From Polaromonas sp. (GTDB taxonomy: Bacteria; Pseudomonadota; Gammaproteobacteria; Burkholderiales; Burkholderiaceae_C): 45,253 bases of DNA. How positions within the stretch are numbered: the first letter of the stretch is position 1; the number at the start of each line of letters is the position of its first letter. The notes beneath the pieces were generated by a model. That model was not told the origin of the DNA. It made no database searches and saw nothing but the letters and a program-made list of their open reading frames with translations. Both the position numbers and the translations under genes were made by a program. Positions 17,896 through 25,717 of this stretch are shown piece by piece. Location of the stretch: assembly GCA_013823635.1 (NCBI GenBank), contig PNML01000015.1, positions 1-45,253 on the forward strand. Direction: 5' to 3'.

Positions 17896-19131
17896 ATGAC
17901 CATCGAAATGATCGAAATCGAAGAATTCAACCAGGGCACCCAGATCAAAGTGATCGGCGTGGGCGGTGGCGGCGGCAACGCCGTCGAGTACATGATGCAG
18001 CGCGGCGTGCAGGGGGTGGAGTTCATCTGCGCCAACACCGACGCGCAGGCCCTGTCACGCAGTTCGGCCCAGCGCGTGGTGCAGCTGGGTGGCACCGGCC
18101 TGGGTGCGGGCAGCAAGCCCGACAAGGCGCGCGAAGCCGCCGAGGCTGCCATTGACGACATCCGTGCCGCCATCCAGGGCGCACACATGCTGTTCATCAC
18201 CGCCGGCATGGGCGGCGGCACCGGCACCGGCGCTGCGCCCGTCATTGCGCGCGTGGCCAAGGAAATGGGCATTCTCACCGTGGGCGTGGTCACCAAACCC
18301 TTTGACTGGGAAGGCAGCCGCCGCATGGGCAACGCCGACGCCGGTCTGAAAGAGCTGGAAGACAACGTCGACTCCCTGATCGTGGTGCTGAACGAGAAAC
18401 TGCTCGAAGTGCTGGGCGACGACATCACCCAGGACGAAGCCTTCGGCCACGCCAACGACGTGCTGAAAAACGCCGTGGGCGGCATTGCCGAAATCATCAA
18501 CGAGTACGGCAACGTCAACGTCGACTTCGAAGACGTGCGCACCGTCATGGGCGAGCCCGGCAAAGCCATGATGGGCACGGCCACCGCCACCGGCCCTGAC
18601 CGCGCCCGCATCGCCGCCGAGCAGGCCGTGGCCTGCCCGTTGCTGGAAGGCGTGGACCTCAAAGGTGCCAAGGGTGTGCTGGTGCTGGTGACCGCCTCCA
18701 AGGGCACCCTGAAGCTGAACGAGTCCAAGCAGGCCATGAGCGCCATCAACGCCTACGCCTCGCCAGACGCTCACGTCATTTACGGCGCCGCCTACGACGA
18801 TACCCTGGGCGACGCCATCCGCGTGACCGTGGTGGCCACCGGCCTGAGCCGCCAGCAGACCGCCCGCCGCACGGCGCCCCCGTTGCAGGTGCTGCGCACC
18901 GGCACCGACAACATGCCCATCATGAATGCCGCCCATGCGGGCATGGGCCTGGGCGGCAGCATGCCCAGCCTGGTGGGCGGCCACGGCGTGTCCGCCGGGC
19001 CCGACACCATGTCGGTGCCCAGCGTCTGGCGCACCAACCGCACCCAGGCCACGGCCAAGGTCGATGCGCTGTCGGCCGGTGGCATGGATGACTTCGAAAT
19101 CCCCGCCTTCCTGCGCAAGCAAGCCGACTGA
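17896..19131 (+). CDS. ftsZ: Cell division GTPase FtsZ
   Basis: FtsZ is the tubulin-like GTPase that forms the division ring. The 411-residue product has the N-terminal GVGGGGGNAV, the tubulin signature GGGTGTG near residue 107, the T7 loop region (about 205-215), a short glycine- and methionine-rich linker (about 340-395), and the C-terminal peptide DDFEIPAFLRKQ. That peptide contacts FtsA and ZipA-type partners. The ATG at 17896 has AGGAG eight bases upstream (17882-17887 region), the clearest ribosome binding site of the cluster. A 184-base gap separates it from ftsA, so it may have its own promoter. Confidence 0.99.
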   Translation: MTIEMIEIEEFNQGTQIKVIGVGGGGGNAVEYMMQRGVQGVEFICANTDAQALSRSSAQRVVQLGGTGLGAGSKPDKAREAAEAAIDDIRAAIQGAHMLFITAGMGGGTGTGAAPVIARVAKEMGILTVGVVTKPFDWEGSRRMGNADAGLKELEDNVDSLIVVLNEKLLEVLGDDITQDEAFGHANDVLKNAVGGIAEIINEYGNVNVDFEDVRTVMGEPGKAMMGTATATGPDRARIAAEQAVACPLLEGVDLKGAKGVLVLVTASKGTLKLNESKQAMSAINAYASPDAHVIYGAAYDDTLGDAIRVTVVATGLSRQQTARRTAPPLQVLRTGTDNMPIMNAAHAGMGLGGSMPSLVGGHGVSAGPDTMSVPSVWRTNRTQATAKVDALSAGGMDDFEIPAFLRKQAD

Positions 19132-19136
19132 TGACC

Positions 19137-19161
19137 GGGCACCCCGCAGGGTGGGGTGCCC
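19137..19161 (+). terminator. Perfect 9-bp hairpin between ftsZ and lpxC
   Basis: GGGCACCCC (19137-19145) pairs exactly with GGGGTGCCC (19153-19161) around a seven-base loop. It begins three bases after the ftsZ stop region and ends 18 bases before the lpxC ATG. It lacks a T-run (the next bases are GCTCCTAAAATTC), so termination would be partial at best. It may instead protect the ftsZ mRNA end or attenuate lpxC. Confidence 0.55.
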
Positions 19162-19179
19162 GCTCCTAAAATTCGGCCC

Positions 19180-20103
19180 ATGCTGAAACAAAGAACGCTG
19201 AAGTCCATGACCCGCGCCATGGGCGTGGGCTTGCACAGCGGCCAACGGGTGGAACTGACCCTGCGCCCGGCCCCGGCGGACACGGGCATCGTGTTTCGGC
19301 GTGTGGACCTGCCGCACCCGGTGGACATCGCCGTGAACGCGGCGTCCGTCACCGACACCCGGCTGGCGTCCACCCTGTCCAAGGGCGATGCGCGGGTGCT
19401 CACCGTCGAGCACCTCATGTCGGCCTGCGCCGGGCTGGGGCTGGACAACCTCATCATCGACATCACCGCCGAGGAAGTGCCCATTCTGGACGGCTCGGCC
19501 GCCTCGTTTGTGTACCTGCTGCAAAGTGCCGGGGTGGTGGAGCAGGACGCGCCCCGGCGGTTCTTGCGCATCACCCAGCCGGTGGAGGTGCGCGAAGGCG
19601 AAGGCGCCAACCTCAAGTGGGCCCGGCTCGACCCCCACCACGGCTACACACTGAGCTTTGAAATTGAATTCGATCACCCGGCGGTGGGGGCCACGGGTCA
19701 GCGCTTTGCGTTTGACCTGGGCAAAGGCCAATACGCCCGGGAAATTGCGCGCGCGCGCACTTTCGGGTTCACCCGTGACGTGGAAATGATGCGCTCACAC
19801 GGCCTGGCACGTGGCGGCGGGCTGGACAACGCCATCGTCATGGACGACTACAAAGTCCTCAACGCCGAAGGCCTGCGCTACTCCGACGAGTTTGTGAAGC
19901 ACAAAATATTGGACGCCATGGGGGACCTCTACATCGTGGGCCGCCCGCTGCTGGCCGCCTACAGCGCGTTCCGCTCGGGCCACGGGCTCAACAATAAGCT
20001 GTTGCGAGCCCTGTTGGCCAATCCCCAGGCCTATGAAGAAGTGACGTTTCCCAGCGTCAACCAGGCTCCCGCGGGTTTTGACCGCCTCATGCCGACCTGG
20101 TGA
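19180..20103 (+). CDS. lpxC: UDP-3-O-acyl-N-acetylglucosamine deacetylase LpxC
   Basis: LpxC catalyses the committed, zinc-dependent deacetylation step of lipid A synthesis in the cytoplasm. The 307-residue protein starts [20 protein letters not shown]. It contains the zinc ligand motif [14 protein letters not shown] near residue 77, LDGSAASFV, and the second zinc region [12 protein letters not shown] near residue 237, all intact. The ATG at 19180 gives the family start. An upstream in-frame start at 19156 would run through the hairpin region. It closes the dcw cluster, as in many proteobacteria. Confidence 0.98.
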   Translation: MLKQRTLKSMTRAMGVGLHSGQRVELTLRPAPADTGIVFRRVDLPHPVDIAVNAASVTDTRLASTLSKGDARVLTVEHLMSACAGLGLDNLIIDITAEEVPILDGSAASFVYLLQSAGVVEQDAPRRFLRITQPVEVREGEGANLKWARLDPHHGYTLSFEIEFDHPAVGATGQRFAFDLGKGQYAREIARARTFGFTRDVEMMRSHGLARGGGLDNAIVMDDYKVLNAEGLRYSDEFVKHKILDAMGDLYIVGRPLLAAYSAFRSGHGLNNKLLRALLANPQAYEEVTFPSVNQAPAGFDRLMPTW

Positions 20104-20118
20104 AGGCCAACACCTCCC

Positions 20119-20295
20119 ATGCTGATTTTCCGCTTCACCATGATGCTGTTGCTGCTGGGCGTGGTGGCCTGCCTGGTGTTTTACGTGGCCACCGGCCAGG
20201 TGAAGTACCGCACGCTGGCCCTCAAGATCATGAAGTGGGCGGTGTTGGCGGCCTTGGGGTTTTTTGGTGTGCTGTTGCTGGAGCGTTGGCTGTAG
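20119..20295 (+). CDS. Small membrane protein (58 residues), function unknown
   Basis: An open frame of 58 codons from the ATG at 20119, 15 bases after lpxC. The product begins MLIFRFTMMLLLLGVVACLV and has two hydrophobic segments, about residues 7-22 and 39-53. They are separated by a short basic stretch (GQVKYRTLALKIMKW). This suggests a two-pass inner-membrane hairpin protein. Codon use matches the neighbouring genes, with G/C at most third positions. It lies in the same direction as lpxC and 27 bases before the convergent hemerythrin gene. No family is recognised with certainty. Confidence 0.7.
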   Translation: MLIFRFTMMLLLLGVVACLVFYVATGQVKYRTLALKIMKWAVLAALGFFGVLLLERWL

Positions 20296-20322
20296 CCACC
20301 CCTGCCGCGCCACCGACGGACC

Positions 20323-20739
20323 TCAGGTGGCCACCAGTTTGGGGGAGTGCTGCGTGAGGTAAGGCTTCATGCGCAGGTCCTCCTTGATGACGTGGTCAAT
20401 CAGCCAGGTCCGCAACAGCGCAGCCACCTCCTTGGCCAGTTCGTCAGACCAGCGGTGGGCCAGGTTGTCCTGACACTCCAACAGGGACTGCGCCAGTTCC
20501 CCGTGCGACTGGTGAATGCGTTCACTGTCTGGAAAACCGACCGCCTTGGCGATTTTCTCCTCCGACTCGAAGTGCACGTTCGAGTAGTGGATCAGGTCGC
20601 GCAGCAGGTTGGCCAGGTGGTTGGTGTCTTTGCCCTCCAGGGCGCGTTGCACGTCGTTGATGAGCTCAATCAGGTGCTTGTGGTCGTTGTCAATGCTGTC
20701 GTTGCCCACGCTCAGCTGGTCTTGCCAATGAATGCCCAT
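20323..20739 (-). CDS. Bacteriohemerythrin
   Basis: A hemerythrin-like di-iron oxygen-binding protein, probably cytoplasmic. It may handle oxygen supply or sensing, which cannot be fixed from sequence. The 138-residue product begins MGIHWQDQLSVGNDSIDNDH and shows the ligand pattern of the family: histidine in NDHKHL, HFESEE, IHQSHGEL and the terminal HVIKEDLRMKPYL. I chose the ATG at 20739 because the family starts near IxWxxxLSVG and a purine-rich AAGAGA stretch lies upstream. A TTG at 20787 would add 16 residues and overlap a likely -10 (CATAAT). It stands alone, convergent with the lpxC side and 74 bases downstream of ruvC. Confidence 0.92.
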   Translation of the reverse strand: MGIHWQDQLSVGNDSIDNDHKHLIELINDVQRALEGKDTNHLANLLRDLIHYSNVHFESEEKIAKAVGFPDSERIHQSHGELAQSLLECQDNLAHRWSDELAKEVAALLRTWLIDHVIKEDLRMKPYLTQHSPKLVAT

Positions 20740-20813
20740 GGTGTGTCTCTTGCTGTGGTGGTTGAGGTCCAAAATTATGGCGGACAATCCCGCGCCCCTG
20801 CGAGCACCTGGGC

Positions 20814-21362
20814 TCAGTAGCTGCGCCCCGCCTTGTAGGCCGCGCTGACGCGGGCGTTCAGGTCGGTCACCCGGGCAATGGCCTGGGTGGAGCGGCTGAC
20901 CTGGGCGTGGGTGATGGCCAGGCCCAGGGCGTCGGCCGCGTCCTTGCCGGGCAGGCCGGGCAGTTGCAGCAGGCGCTTGACCATTTCCTGCACCTGGGGT
21001 TTGGTGGCCTTGCCGTAGCCCACCACGGCTTTTTTCAGCTGCAGGGCGGTGTACTCGCTCACCGCCAGCCCGTTGACCACCAGCGCCGTCAGGCAGGCCC
21101 CCCTGGCCTGGCCGAGCTTGAGGGTGGCTTGCGGGTCCACGTTGACGAACACAATTTCGCAGGCCGACACATCGGGCTGGTAGCGCTGCACCACCTCGCT
21201 GATGCCGTCAAAAATCACCTTCAACCGCTGGGGCAGCAACCGGCTGTCCAGGTGCTGGGTGCTGATGGTGCCGCTGGCCACGTAGCTCAGCTCGCCGCCG
21301 TGGTGGTCCACCACCCCAAAACCGGTGGTGAGCAAGCCGGGGTCAATGCCGAGTATGCGCAT
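20814..21362 (-). CDS. ruvC: Crossover junction endodeoxyribonuclease RuvC
   Basis: RuvC resolves Holliday junctions in recombination with RuvAB. The 182-residue product begins [19 protein letters not shown] with the first catalytic aspartate (D7). CEIVFVN follows near residue 68 (glutamate), and the last acidic pair sits in [14 protein letters not shown] near 139-146, so the four acidic residues are present. Length is normal. ruvAB are not in the window. Upstream, a repeat copy fills the gap between its ATG and the stop of the next minus-strand gene. Confidence 0.97.
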   Translation of the reverse strand: MRILGIDPGLLTTGFGVVDHHGGELSYVASGTISTQHLDSRLLPQRLKVIFDGISEVVQRYQPDVSACEIVFVNVDPQATLKLGQARGACLTALVVNGLAVSEYTALQLKKAVVGYGKATKPQVQEMVKRLLQLPGLPGKDAADALGLAITHAQVSRSTQAIARVTDLNARVSAAYKAGRSY

Positions 21363-21373
21363 GGCAGTCCATC

Positions 21374-21430
21374 AAAAAAGTAGCTGACAATGTAATAAAT
21401 ACGGGCGCTGGAAGGCAAAAAGGCTCGAAA
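21374..21430 (+). repeat. Interspersed repeat, copy R7, between ruvC start and cytidylyltransferase stop
   Basis: The AGCT box (21382-21385, in GTAGCTGACA) and GCGC box (21405-21408) are 23 bases apart, followed by TGGAAGGCAAAAAGG. The copy runs from just upstream of the ruvC ATG to the last base before the stop codon of the cytidylyltransferase (21431-21433). The segment is A/T-rich between two G/C-rich genes. Confidence 0.7.
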
Positions 21431-22411
21431 TCATGGCCCGAAGTACCAGCGCACCGACTGGAAAAACACCGGCGCGGCGAAGCACAGGGCATCCACCCGG
21501 TCGAGCAGGCCGCTGGCCCCCGTGACCGAGCGGCCCTGGCTGCCCCAGTTGGGCACGCCGCGGTCGCGCTTGATGGCCTTCATCACCAGGTGGCCCAGTG
21601 TGCCCGCCACGCAGGCCACCAGCGCCATGGCCAGCGCCTGCCCGGGCTTGAACGGCGTCACGCCCGACAACAGGCCGCCCAGCACACCGCCCCCCAGCAC
21701 CCCCACCAGGGCGCTGCGCCACTGGAACGACAGGCTGATGTGCGGCAGCGAGGGCGGGTACGCCAGCCACCGCCCGGCCACGTGCTGCACCACCATGCAG
21801 GTTTGCACCACGGCCACCAGGAAGAACACCAGAAACGCCCCCCGCCCGGCATGCCCGGCAAACGACAGGTGCAGCAAGGCGGGCACATGGCTCAGGCCAT
21901 AGACGCAGACCATGGTGCCCCATTGCAGCGTGGCGTTGCGCGCCAGGAAGCGCTGCGGGTCGTTGCCCAGGCTGCTCACCGCCGGGATGGCGAGGAACAC
22001 ATACACCGGGATGAACACCGAGAACAGGTCAAACCGCTCCAGGCCCAGCAGCAGGTACTGGGCGGGGAGAATCACAAAAAACAGGAGCACCAAAGTCTTG
22101 TGATCAGAGCGCTGGGTGGGTGTGAGGCTCACAAATTCGCGCAGCGTCAGCAGCGAGCCCAGGCCAAACAGCCACAGCGCCCCGGTGGGCCCCGAGGCCC
22201 AGCCCACCCAGAACACCGCCATCATCAGCCACGAGCGGCGCACCCCCTCGCGGTAGCGGCGCAGGCCCTGCCACCAGGCGTCGCTGCGGTTGCGCTCGCG
22301 CAGGCTCAGCAACAGCCCCACCACCGAGGCCAGCAGCAGCGTGCCAAACACCAGCACAAACAGCAGGCTGATCTGCTGGTCGGGCGTGAGGCTGCGGATG
22401 AAGCGGTTCAT
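21431..22411 (-). CDS. Phosphatidate cytidylyltransferase-like membrane protein (CdsA family)
   Basis: CdsA-family enzymes convert phosphatidic acid and CTP to CDP-diacylglycerol at the inner membrane. The 326-residue product begins MNRFIRSLTPDQQISLLFVL and has about eight membrane segments. It ends with the family signature: KRDRG, then GSQGRSVTGASGLLDRVDAL with the conserved D-R-x-D. Genomes of this group usually also carry a shorter essential cdsA elsewhere, so this longer version next to an acyltransferase may be a paralogue. That is an inference. The acyltransferase gene ends 13 bases upstream of this ATG, suggesting one phospholipid unit. Confidence 0.88.
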   Translation of the reverse strand: MNRFIRSLTPDQQISLLFVLVFGTLLLASVVGLLLSLRERNRSDAWWQGLRRYREGVRRSWLMMAVFWVGWASGPTGALWLFGLGSLLTLREFVSLTPTQRSDHKTLVLLFFVILPAQYLLLGLERFDLFSVFIPVYVFLAIPAVSSLGNDPQRFLARNATLQWGTMVCVYGLSHVPALLHLSFAGHAGRGAFLVFFLVAVVQTCMVVQHVAGRWLAYPPSLPHISLSFQWRSALVGVLGGGVLGGLLSGVTPFKPGQALAMALVACVAGTLGHLVMKAIKRDRGVPNWGSQGRSVTGASGLLDRVDALCFAAPVFFQSVRWYFGP

Positions 22412-22424
22412 GGCGGGTGGGAGC

Positions 22425-23036
22425 TCAGGTGTCGCGCAGGTCCACCACGGCCTGGCGGGCGCGGCTGAGGAAGGCGCCACGGTCTTCGCCCTCGGCCAAC
22501 GCGATGGGTGCGCCGAACGTGACCGAACACAGCATGGGCACGGGCACCACCTCGCCCTTGGGCATGAGGCGTTGCACGTTGTTGATCCAGGCGGGCACCA
22601 GCACCACCTGCGGAAACTGCCTGGCCAGGTTGTAGAGGCCTGCCTTGAAGGCCTGTGGCTCGCCGGTGTGGCCGCGCGTGCCCTCGGGGAACAGGATGAT
22701 GGAGTCGCCCTGGGCCAGCGCCTGCACCAGGGGCTCCAGCGGGTCGCTGTCGTCGGTGCGGGCGCGGTCCACGTACACGGCGTGGAACACCTCGCGGGTG
22801 ATCCAGGCGCGCAGGGGGCTGGCCGTCCAGTAGTCTTTGGCGGCAATGGGGCGGGTGATGCCGCGCAACTCCTGCGGCAGGGCCGCCCAGATCATGACCA
22901 GGTCGGCATGGCTCTGGTGGTTGGCAAAGTAAATGCGCTGCTCGGCCTTGGGTGGGCAGCCCAGCCAGCGGGCCTGCGCCCCGGTGAGCAGGCGCACAAA
23001 GCCCAGCAGCAGCCAGCCAAACAGGCGCGCCATCAC
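22425..23036 (-). CDS. 1-acyl-sn-glycerol-3-phosphate acyltransferase-like protein (PlsC family)
   Basis: A PlsC-family acyltransferase, probably making phosphatidic acid from lysophosphatidic acid at the membrane. The 203-residue product has an N-terminal hydrophobic segment, the catalytic H40-Q-S-H-A-D45 (HX4D) motif, and the substrate motif FPEGTRG near residue 114. It is followed by VLVPAWINNV, the block-IV region. Substrate choice cannot be read from sequence. It overlaps mtgA by four bases and precedes the CdsA-like gene, which would use its product. Confidence 0.9.
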   Translation of the reverse strand: MMARLFGWLLLGFVRLLTGAQARWLGCPPKAEQRIYFANHQSHADLVMIWAALPQELRGITRPIAAKDYWTASPLRAWITREVFHAVYVDRARTDDSDPLEPLVQALAQGDSIILFPEGTRGHTGEPQAFKAGLYNLARQFPQVVLVPAWINNVQRLMPKGEVVPVPMLCSVTFGAPIALAEGEDRGAFLSRARQAVVDLRDT

Positions 23037-23893
23037 GGCAGCACCGCCGAATCCATGCGTCCCAGTATGGTGGCGGTGCGGCGGTTGATGTAGGCCGAAT
23101 CGGGCCGCTTTTCAAAGAACTTGGGCGCGGGCAGCATCACCGCCAGGCGGGCCGCCTGCACGGCGTTGAGCTGGCGGGCCGACACGCCGAAGTAGCGCTG
23201 GGCGGCGGCTTCGGCGCCGAACACGCCATCGCCCCATTCCACGCTGTTGAGGTAGATCTCCAGGATGCGGCGCTTGTCCAGCAGCACTTCCAGCCAGAAG
23301 GTCAGCGCCAGCTCCTGCGCCTTGCGGCCCAGGTGGCGCTCGCCCGACAGCAGCAGGTTTTTGGCCAGCTGCTGGGTGATGGTGGAGCCGCCCACCACCT
23401 TCACCGGTTTGACGACACCGTTGGCCTGTGCCTTTTGGGCCTGTTGCTCGCGCTTTTGGTTGCGGTCCCAGGCGGACTCCATGGCGGCCCAGTCCACCCC
23501 GGGGTGGTTGGCAAAACCGTCGTCTTCGGCGGCGATGACGGCGCGCTTCAGGTGGGGCGACAACTCGCTGGCGTCCACCCACACCTGCGCCCAGGGCCGC
23601 TGGGCGGGGGCGTTTTTGCCCGCCACCGGCGGGGCCGGGTCGGCCAGCCGCCGCCAGGCCTCCGAGCGCATGAAGGCCGTGCTCTGCGGGTTGACCCAGG
23701 CCATGAGGGCAATGCGCCCCGCAAACACCACCTGCAGCAGCACCAGGGCCAGCAGCACCCACAGCAGCCAGTGGCGCAGAAACAGCACCGCACCCCACAC
23801 ACGGCCTAGCGTGCGCCCCACCGCGCCCCGGCCGCTGGTGCGTTGGGGGCTGCGGTGGGTGTCCGTGGGTGCGGGGGAGCGGGGCATGGGCAC
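23033..23893 (-). CDS. mtgA: Monofunctional peptidoglycan transglycosylase MtgA
   Basis: MtgA polymerises lipid II into glycan strands at the periplasmic face of the inner membrane and belongs to family GT51. The 286-residue protein has a proline- and arginine-rich cytoplasmic start and one membrane anchor (about residues 38-62). Its GT51 motifs are AAEDDGFANHPGVD (catalytic glutamate), GGSTITQQLAKNL, RKAQELALTFWLE and EIYLNSVEWGDGVFG. The ATG at 23893 is used, and one two codons later is equally possible. aroE ends seven bases upstream. Confidence 0.95.
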   Translation of the reverse strand: MPMPRSPAPTDTHRSPQRTSGRGAVGRTLGRVWGAVLFLRHWLLWVLLALVLLQVVFAGRIALMAWVNPQSTAFMRSEAWRRLADPAPPVAGKNAPAQRPWAQVWVDASELSPHLKRAVIAAEDDGFANHPGVDWAAMESAWDRNQKREQQAQKAQANGVVKPVKVVGGSTITQQLAKNLLLSGERHLGRKAQELALTFWLEVLLDKRRILEIYLNSVEWGDGVFGAEAAAQRYFGVSARQLNAVQAARLAVMLPAPKFFEKRPDSAYINRRTATILGRMDSAVLP

Positions 23894-23900
23894 CGGGGTG

Positions 23901-24788
23901 TCAGGGCTGGGGGGTGGCGGCGGCGGTGGGCGGCGCCTGCAGCAGGGCGCGCAGCTCGGCCAGCACCTGGGCAGAAGGCGGTGTCACGCCGCGCCAGATG
24001 GCAAAGGCCGCCGCCGCCTGCTCCACCAGCATGCCCAGGCCGTCGCGCCCCACGGCACCGTGCTGGCTGGCCCAGTGCAGAAAGGGCTGGGCGTTGGGGC
24101 CGTACATCATGTCCACCGCCAGGGTGCCGGGGCGCAGCACGCTGGGGGGCACCGGCGCGCCTTCGCCGCCCAGGCTGCTGGCCGTGCCGTTGATGATCAC
24201 ATCAAAAACACCCTCTGGCGCTTGTATGGAATGGCTTTTCAGCTCACATTGTTGTGAATGGGCGAAGGCCAGGTGGCTGTGCACCAGGGCGTCTGCCTTG
24301 GCGGGGGTGCGGTTGCACACCACCAGTTCGCGGGGGCGCTGCGCCAGCAGCGGGCCCAGCACGCCGGCGGCGGCACCGCCCGCACCCAGCAGCAGCACGC
24401 GCTGGCCGGCCAGGGGTACCCCCGCGTTGACGGTGATGTCGGCCACCAGGCCCAGGCCGTCGGTGTTGTCGCCCAGCACCTCGTCACCCGCCAGCGTCAG
24501 GGTGTTGCAGGCCTGGGCCAGCCGGGCGCGCTCGGTGGTGCGGGTGCAGGCGGCGAAAGCATCGAACTTGAAGGGCACGGTCACGTTGCAGCCGCGCAGG
24601 CCCTGGTGGCGCAGCTCGGCCAGCAAGGGCCCAAACCCGCCCAGCGGGCAGAGCTGGGCGCGGTAGCTCAGCGCCTGGCCGGTGAGTTCGGCAAACCGGG
24701 CGTGGATCCAGGGTGAGCGGCTGTGGGCCACGGGGTTGCCCAACACGGCATAGTGGTCGGTGGCGGTGTTCATGGGTGGCGTGGTCAT
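23901..24788 (-). CDS. aroE: Shikimate dehydrogenase AroE, with repeat-derived insert
   Basis: AroE reduces 3-dehydroshikimate to shikimate with NADPH in the aromatic amino acid pathway. The 295-residue protein shows the substrate motif NPVAHSRSP, NVTVPFK (catalytic lysine), NTDGLG, the nucleotide loop GAGGAAAG and NRTPAKA, and YGPNAQPF near the C-terminus. Residues about 172-198 (the SQQCELKSHSIQAPEG region) are encoded by an A/T-rich patch with an in-frame repeat copy, located after the NADP-binding loop. All catalytic motifs remain. The stop sits seven bases before mtgA, and the start overlaps the TonB-like gene by four bases. DAHP synthase (32584) belongs to the same pathway. Confidence 0.95.
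   Translation of the reverse strand: MTTPPMNTATDHYAVLGNPVAHSRSPWIHARFAELTGQALSYRAQLCPLGGFGPLLAELRHQGLRGCNVTVPFKFDAFAACTRTTERARLAQACNTLTLAGDEVLGDNTDGLGLVADITVNAGVPLAGQRVLLLGAGGAAAGVLGPLLAQRPRELVVCNRTPAKADALVHSHLAFAHSQQCELKSHSIQAPEGVFDVIINGTASSLGGEGAPVPPSVLRPGTLAVDMMYGPNAQPFLHWASQHGAVGRDGLGMLVEQAAAAFAIWRGVTPPSAQVLAELRALLQAPPTAAATPQP
24200..24258 (-). repeat. Interspersed repeat, copy R4, in frame inside aroE
   Basis: On the minus strand the AGCT box starts at 24244 and the GCGC box at 24221, 23 bases apart, followed by CAGAGGGTGTTTTT. The patch is A/T-rich compared with aroE on both sides. Its reading frame matches that of copy R3 in murG (GAG C.. ... CAA GCG C.. GAG G..), giving E-L-..-Q-A-P-E-G here and E-R-..-Q-A-L-E-A there. 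Confidence 0.7.
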
Positions 24789-25690
24789 TGGGACGACAGG
24801 GTGGTGTTGAGCGTTTCGTCGCGCGAGAACCGGAAGCGCGACACCACCACGATCTGGTCGGCGCGGCTGCGCATGGCGTCGCTGAAGGTGCCAAACGACA
24901 GCGCCCGCACAATGGCCTGCGAGCGCCGGTCCAGCAGCGGCTTGCCCGACGGTTGCACCACCTCGGTGTCCAGCACCTTGCCGTCGTGGTTGACGGTGAT
25001 GACCATGGTCAGTTCACCGTACAGTTTTTGGCCACCGGCTTCGGGGAAGTGGGTGGTGCCGTGGTCCTCGATCTTGCGGCGCAGCTGGTCGTAGTACAGG
25101 GCATACACCTCCTCGCGGGTGGCGGGGCTGATGTAGCGCTTGCGGGGGCGGGCGTTTTCTTCGTTCACGCGCTTTTCGATTTCGGCCAGCAGTTTGACCA
25201 GCTGCTGGCGCTTGCGCTCGCGCTCGGCCTGCTCGGCGCTCAGTGGTTGGGCCTGGGGCTGGGGTGGCGTGAACGCCGCCAGCTGTTTCTTCAGCTGCGC
25301 CAGCAGCAGGGCTTGCTGCTCTTTCAATGACTCCACGCGCTTTTCGGCCACTTCTTCAGCGGCCTCGCCCGCCCGCAGCTGGGCGGTGGGCGGCAGGGGG
25401 GAAGTGGCGCGGCCCTTGGCGGCCTCACCACCGCCCGCCAGCGAGGCCTGGGCAATGGCCTGGGCCTTGGTGGGTTTTTCCTGGCTGCGGGCGTTCACCA
25501 GCACCACCTCCAGGGGTGTGTCCTGAAACACGCGGTGGTAGGCCTCGGGTGCCACAAAGCGCACGCTCAGCAGCACCGCGTGCAGGCCCACCGACACCAG
25601 CAGCGCCCAGTGCAGTGTCCCCAGTTTGCCCAGCCCGGTCCATCCGGGGCCGGTGGCGGTCGGGGTGGGGGAGGGCAGGGTGGCGGACAC
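24785..25690 (-). CDS. TonB-family energy transducer-like protein
   Basis: The 301-residue product has an N-terminal membrane segment at about residues 29-46 after a short proline-rich cytoplasmic start. A long charged Q/E/K/R-rich middle (about 70-180, probably helical) follows, then a C-terminal domain of TonB type (YGELTMVITVNHDGKVLDTE, QPSGKPLLDRRSQAIV). TonB proteins span the periplasm and couple ExbBD energy to outer-membrane transporters. The helical middle is more like TolA than the Pro-Lys linker of classical TonB, so the partner could differ. No exbB or exbD is adjacent. It overlaps aroE by four bases and follows the exonuclease gene after 27 bases. Confidence 0.82.
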   Translation of the reverse strand: MSATLPSPTPTATGPGWTGLGKLGTLHWALLVSVGLHAVLLSVRFVAPEAYHRVFQDTPLEVVLVNARSQEKPTKAQAIAQASLAGGGEAAKGRATSPLPPTAQLRAGEAAEEVAEKRVESLKEQQALLLAQLKKQLAAFTPPQPQAQPLSAEQAERERKRQQLVKLLAEIEKRVNEENARPRKRYISPATREEVYALYYDQLRRKIEDHGTTHFPEAGGQKLYGELTMVITVNHDGKVLDTEVVQPSGKPLLDRRSQAIVRALSFGTFSDAMRSRADQIVVVSRFRFSRDETLNTTLSSQ

Positions 25691-25717
25691 GGTGAGGGTG
25701 GCGGGTGAGGCGCTGTG

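Noticed and set aside
18055-19731. Antisense open frame opposite ftsZ and lpxC
   Set aside because: Shadow frame across two essential, motif-complete genes.
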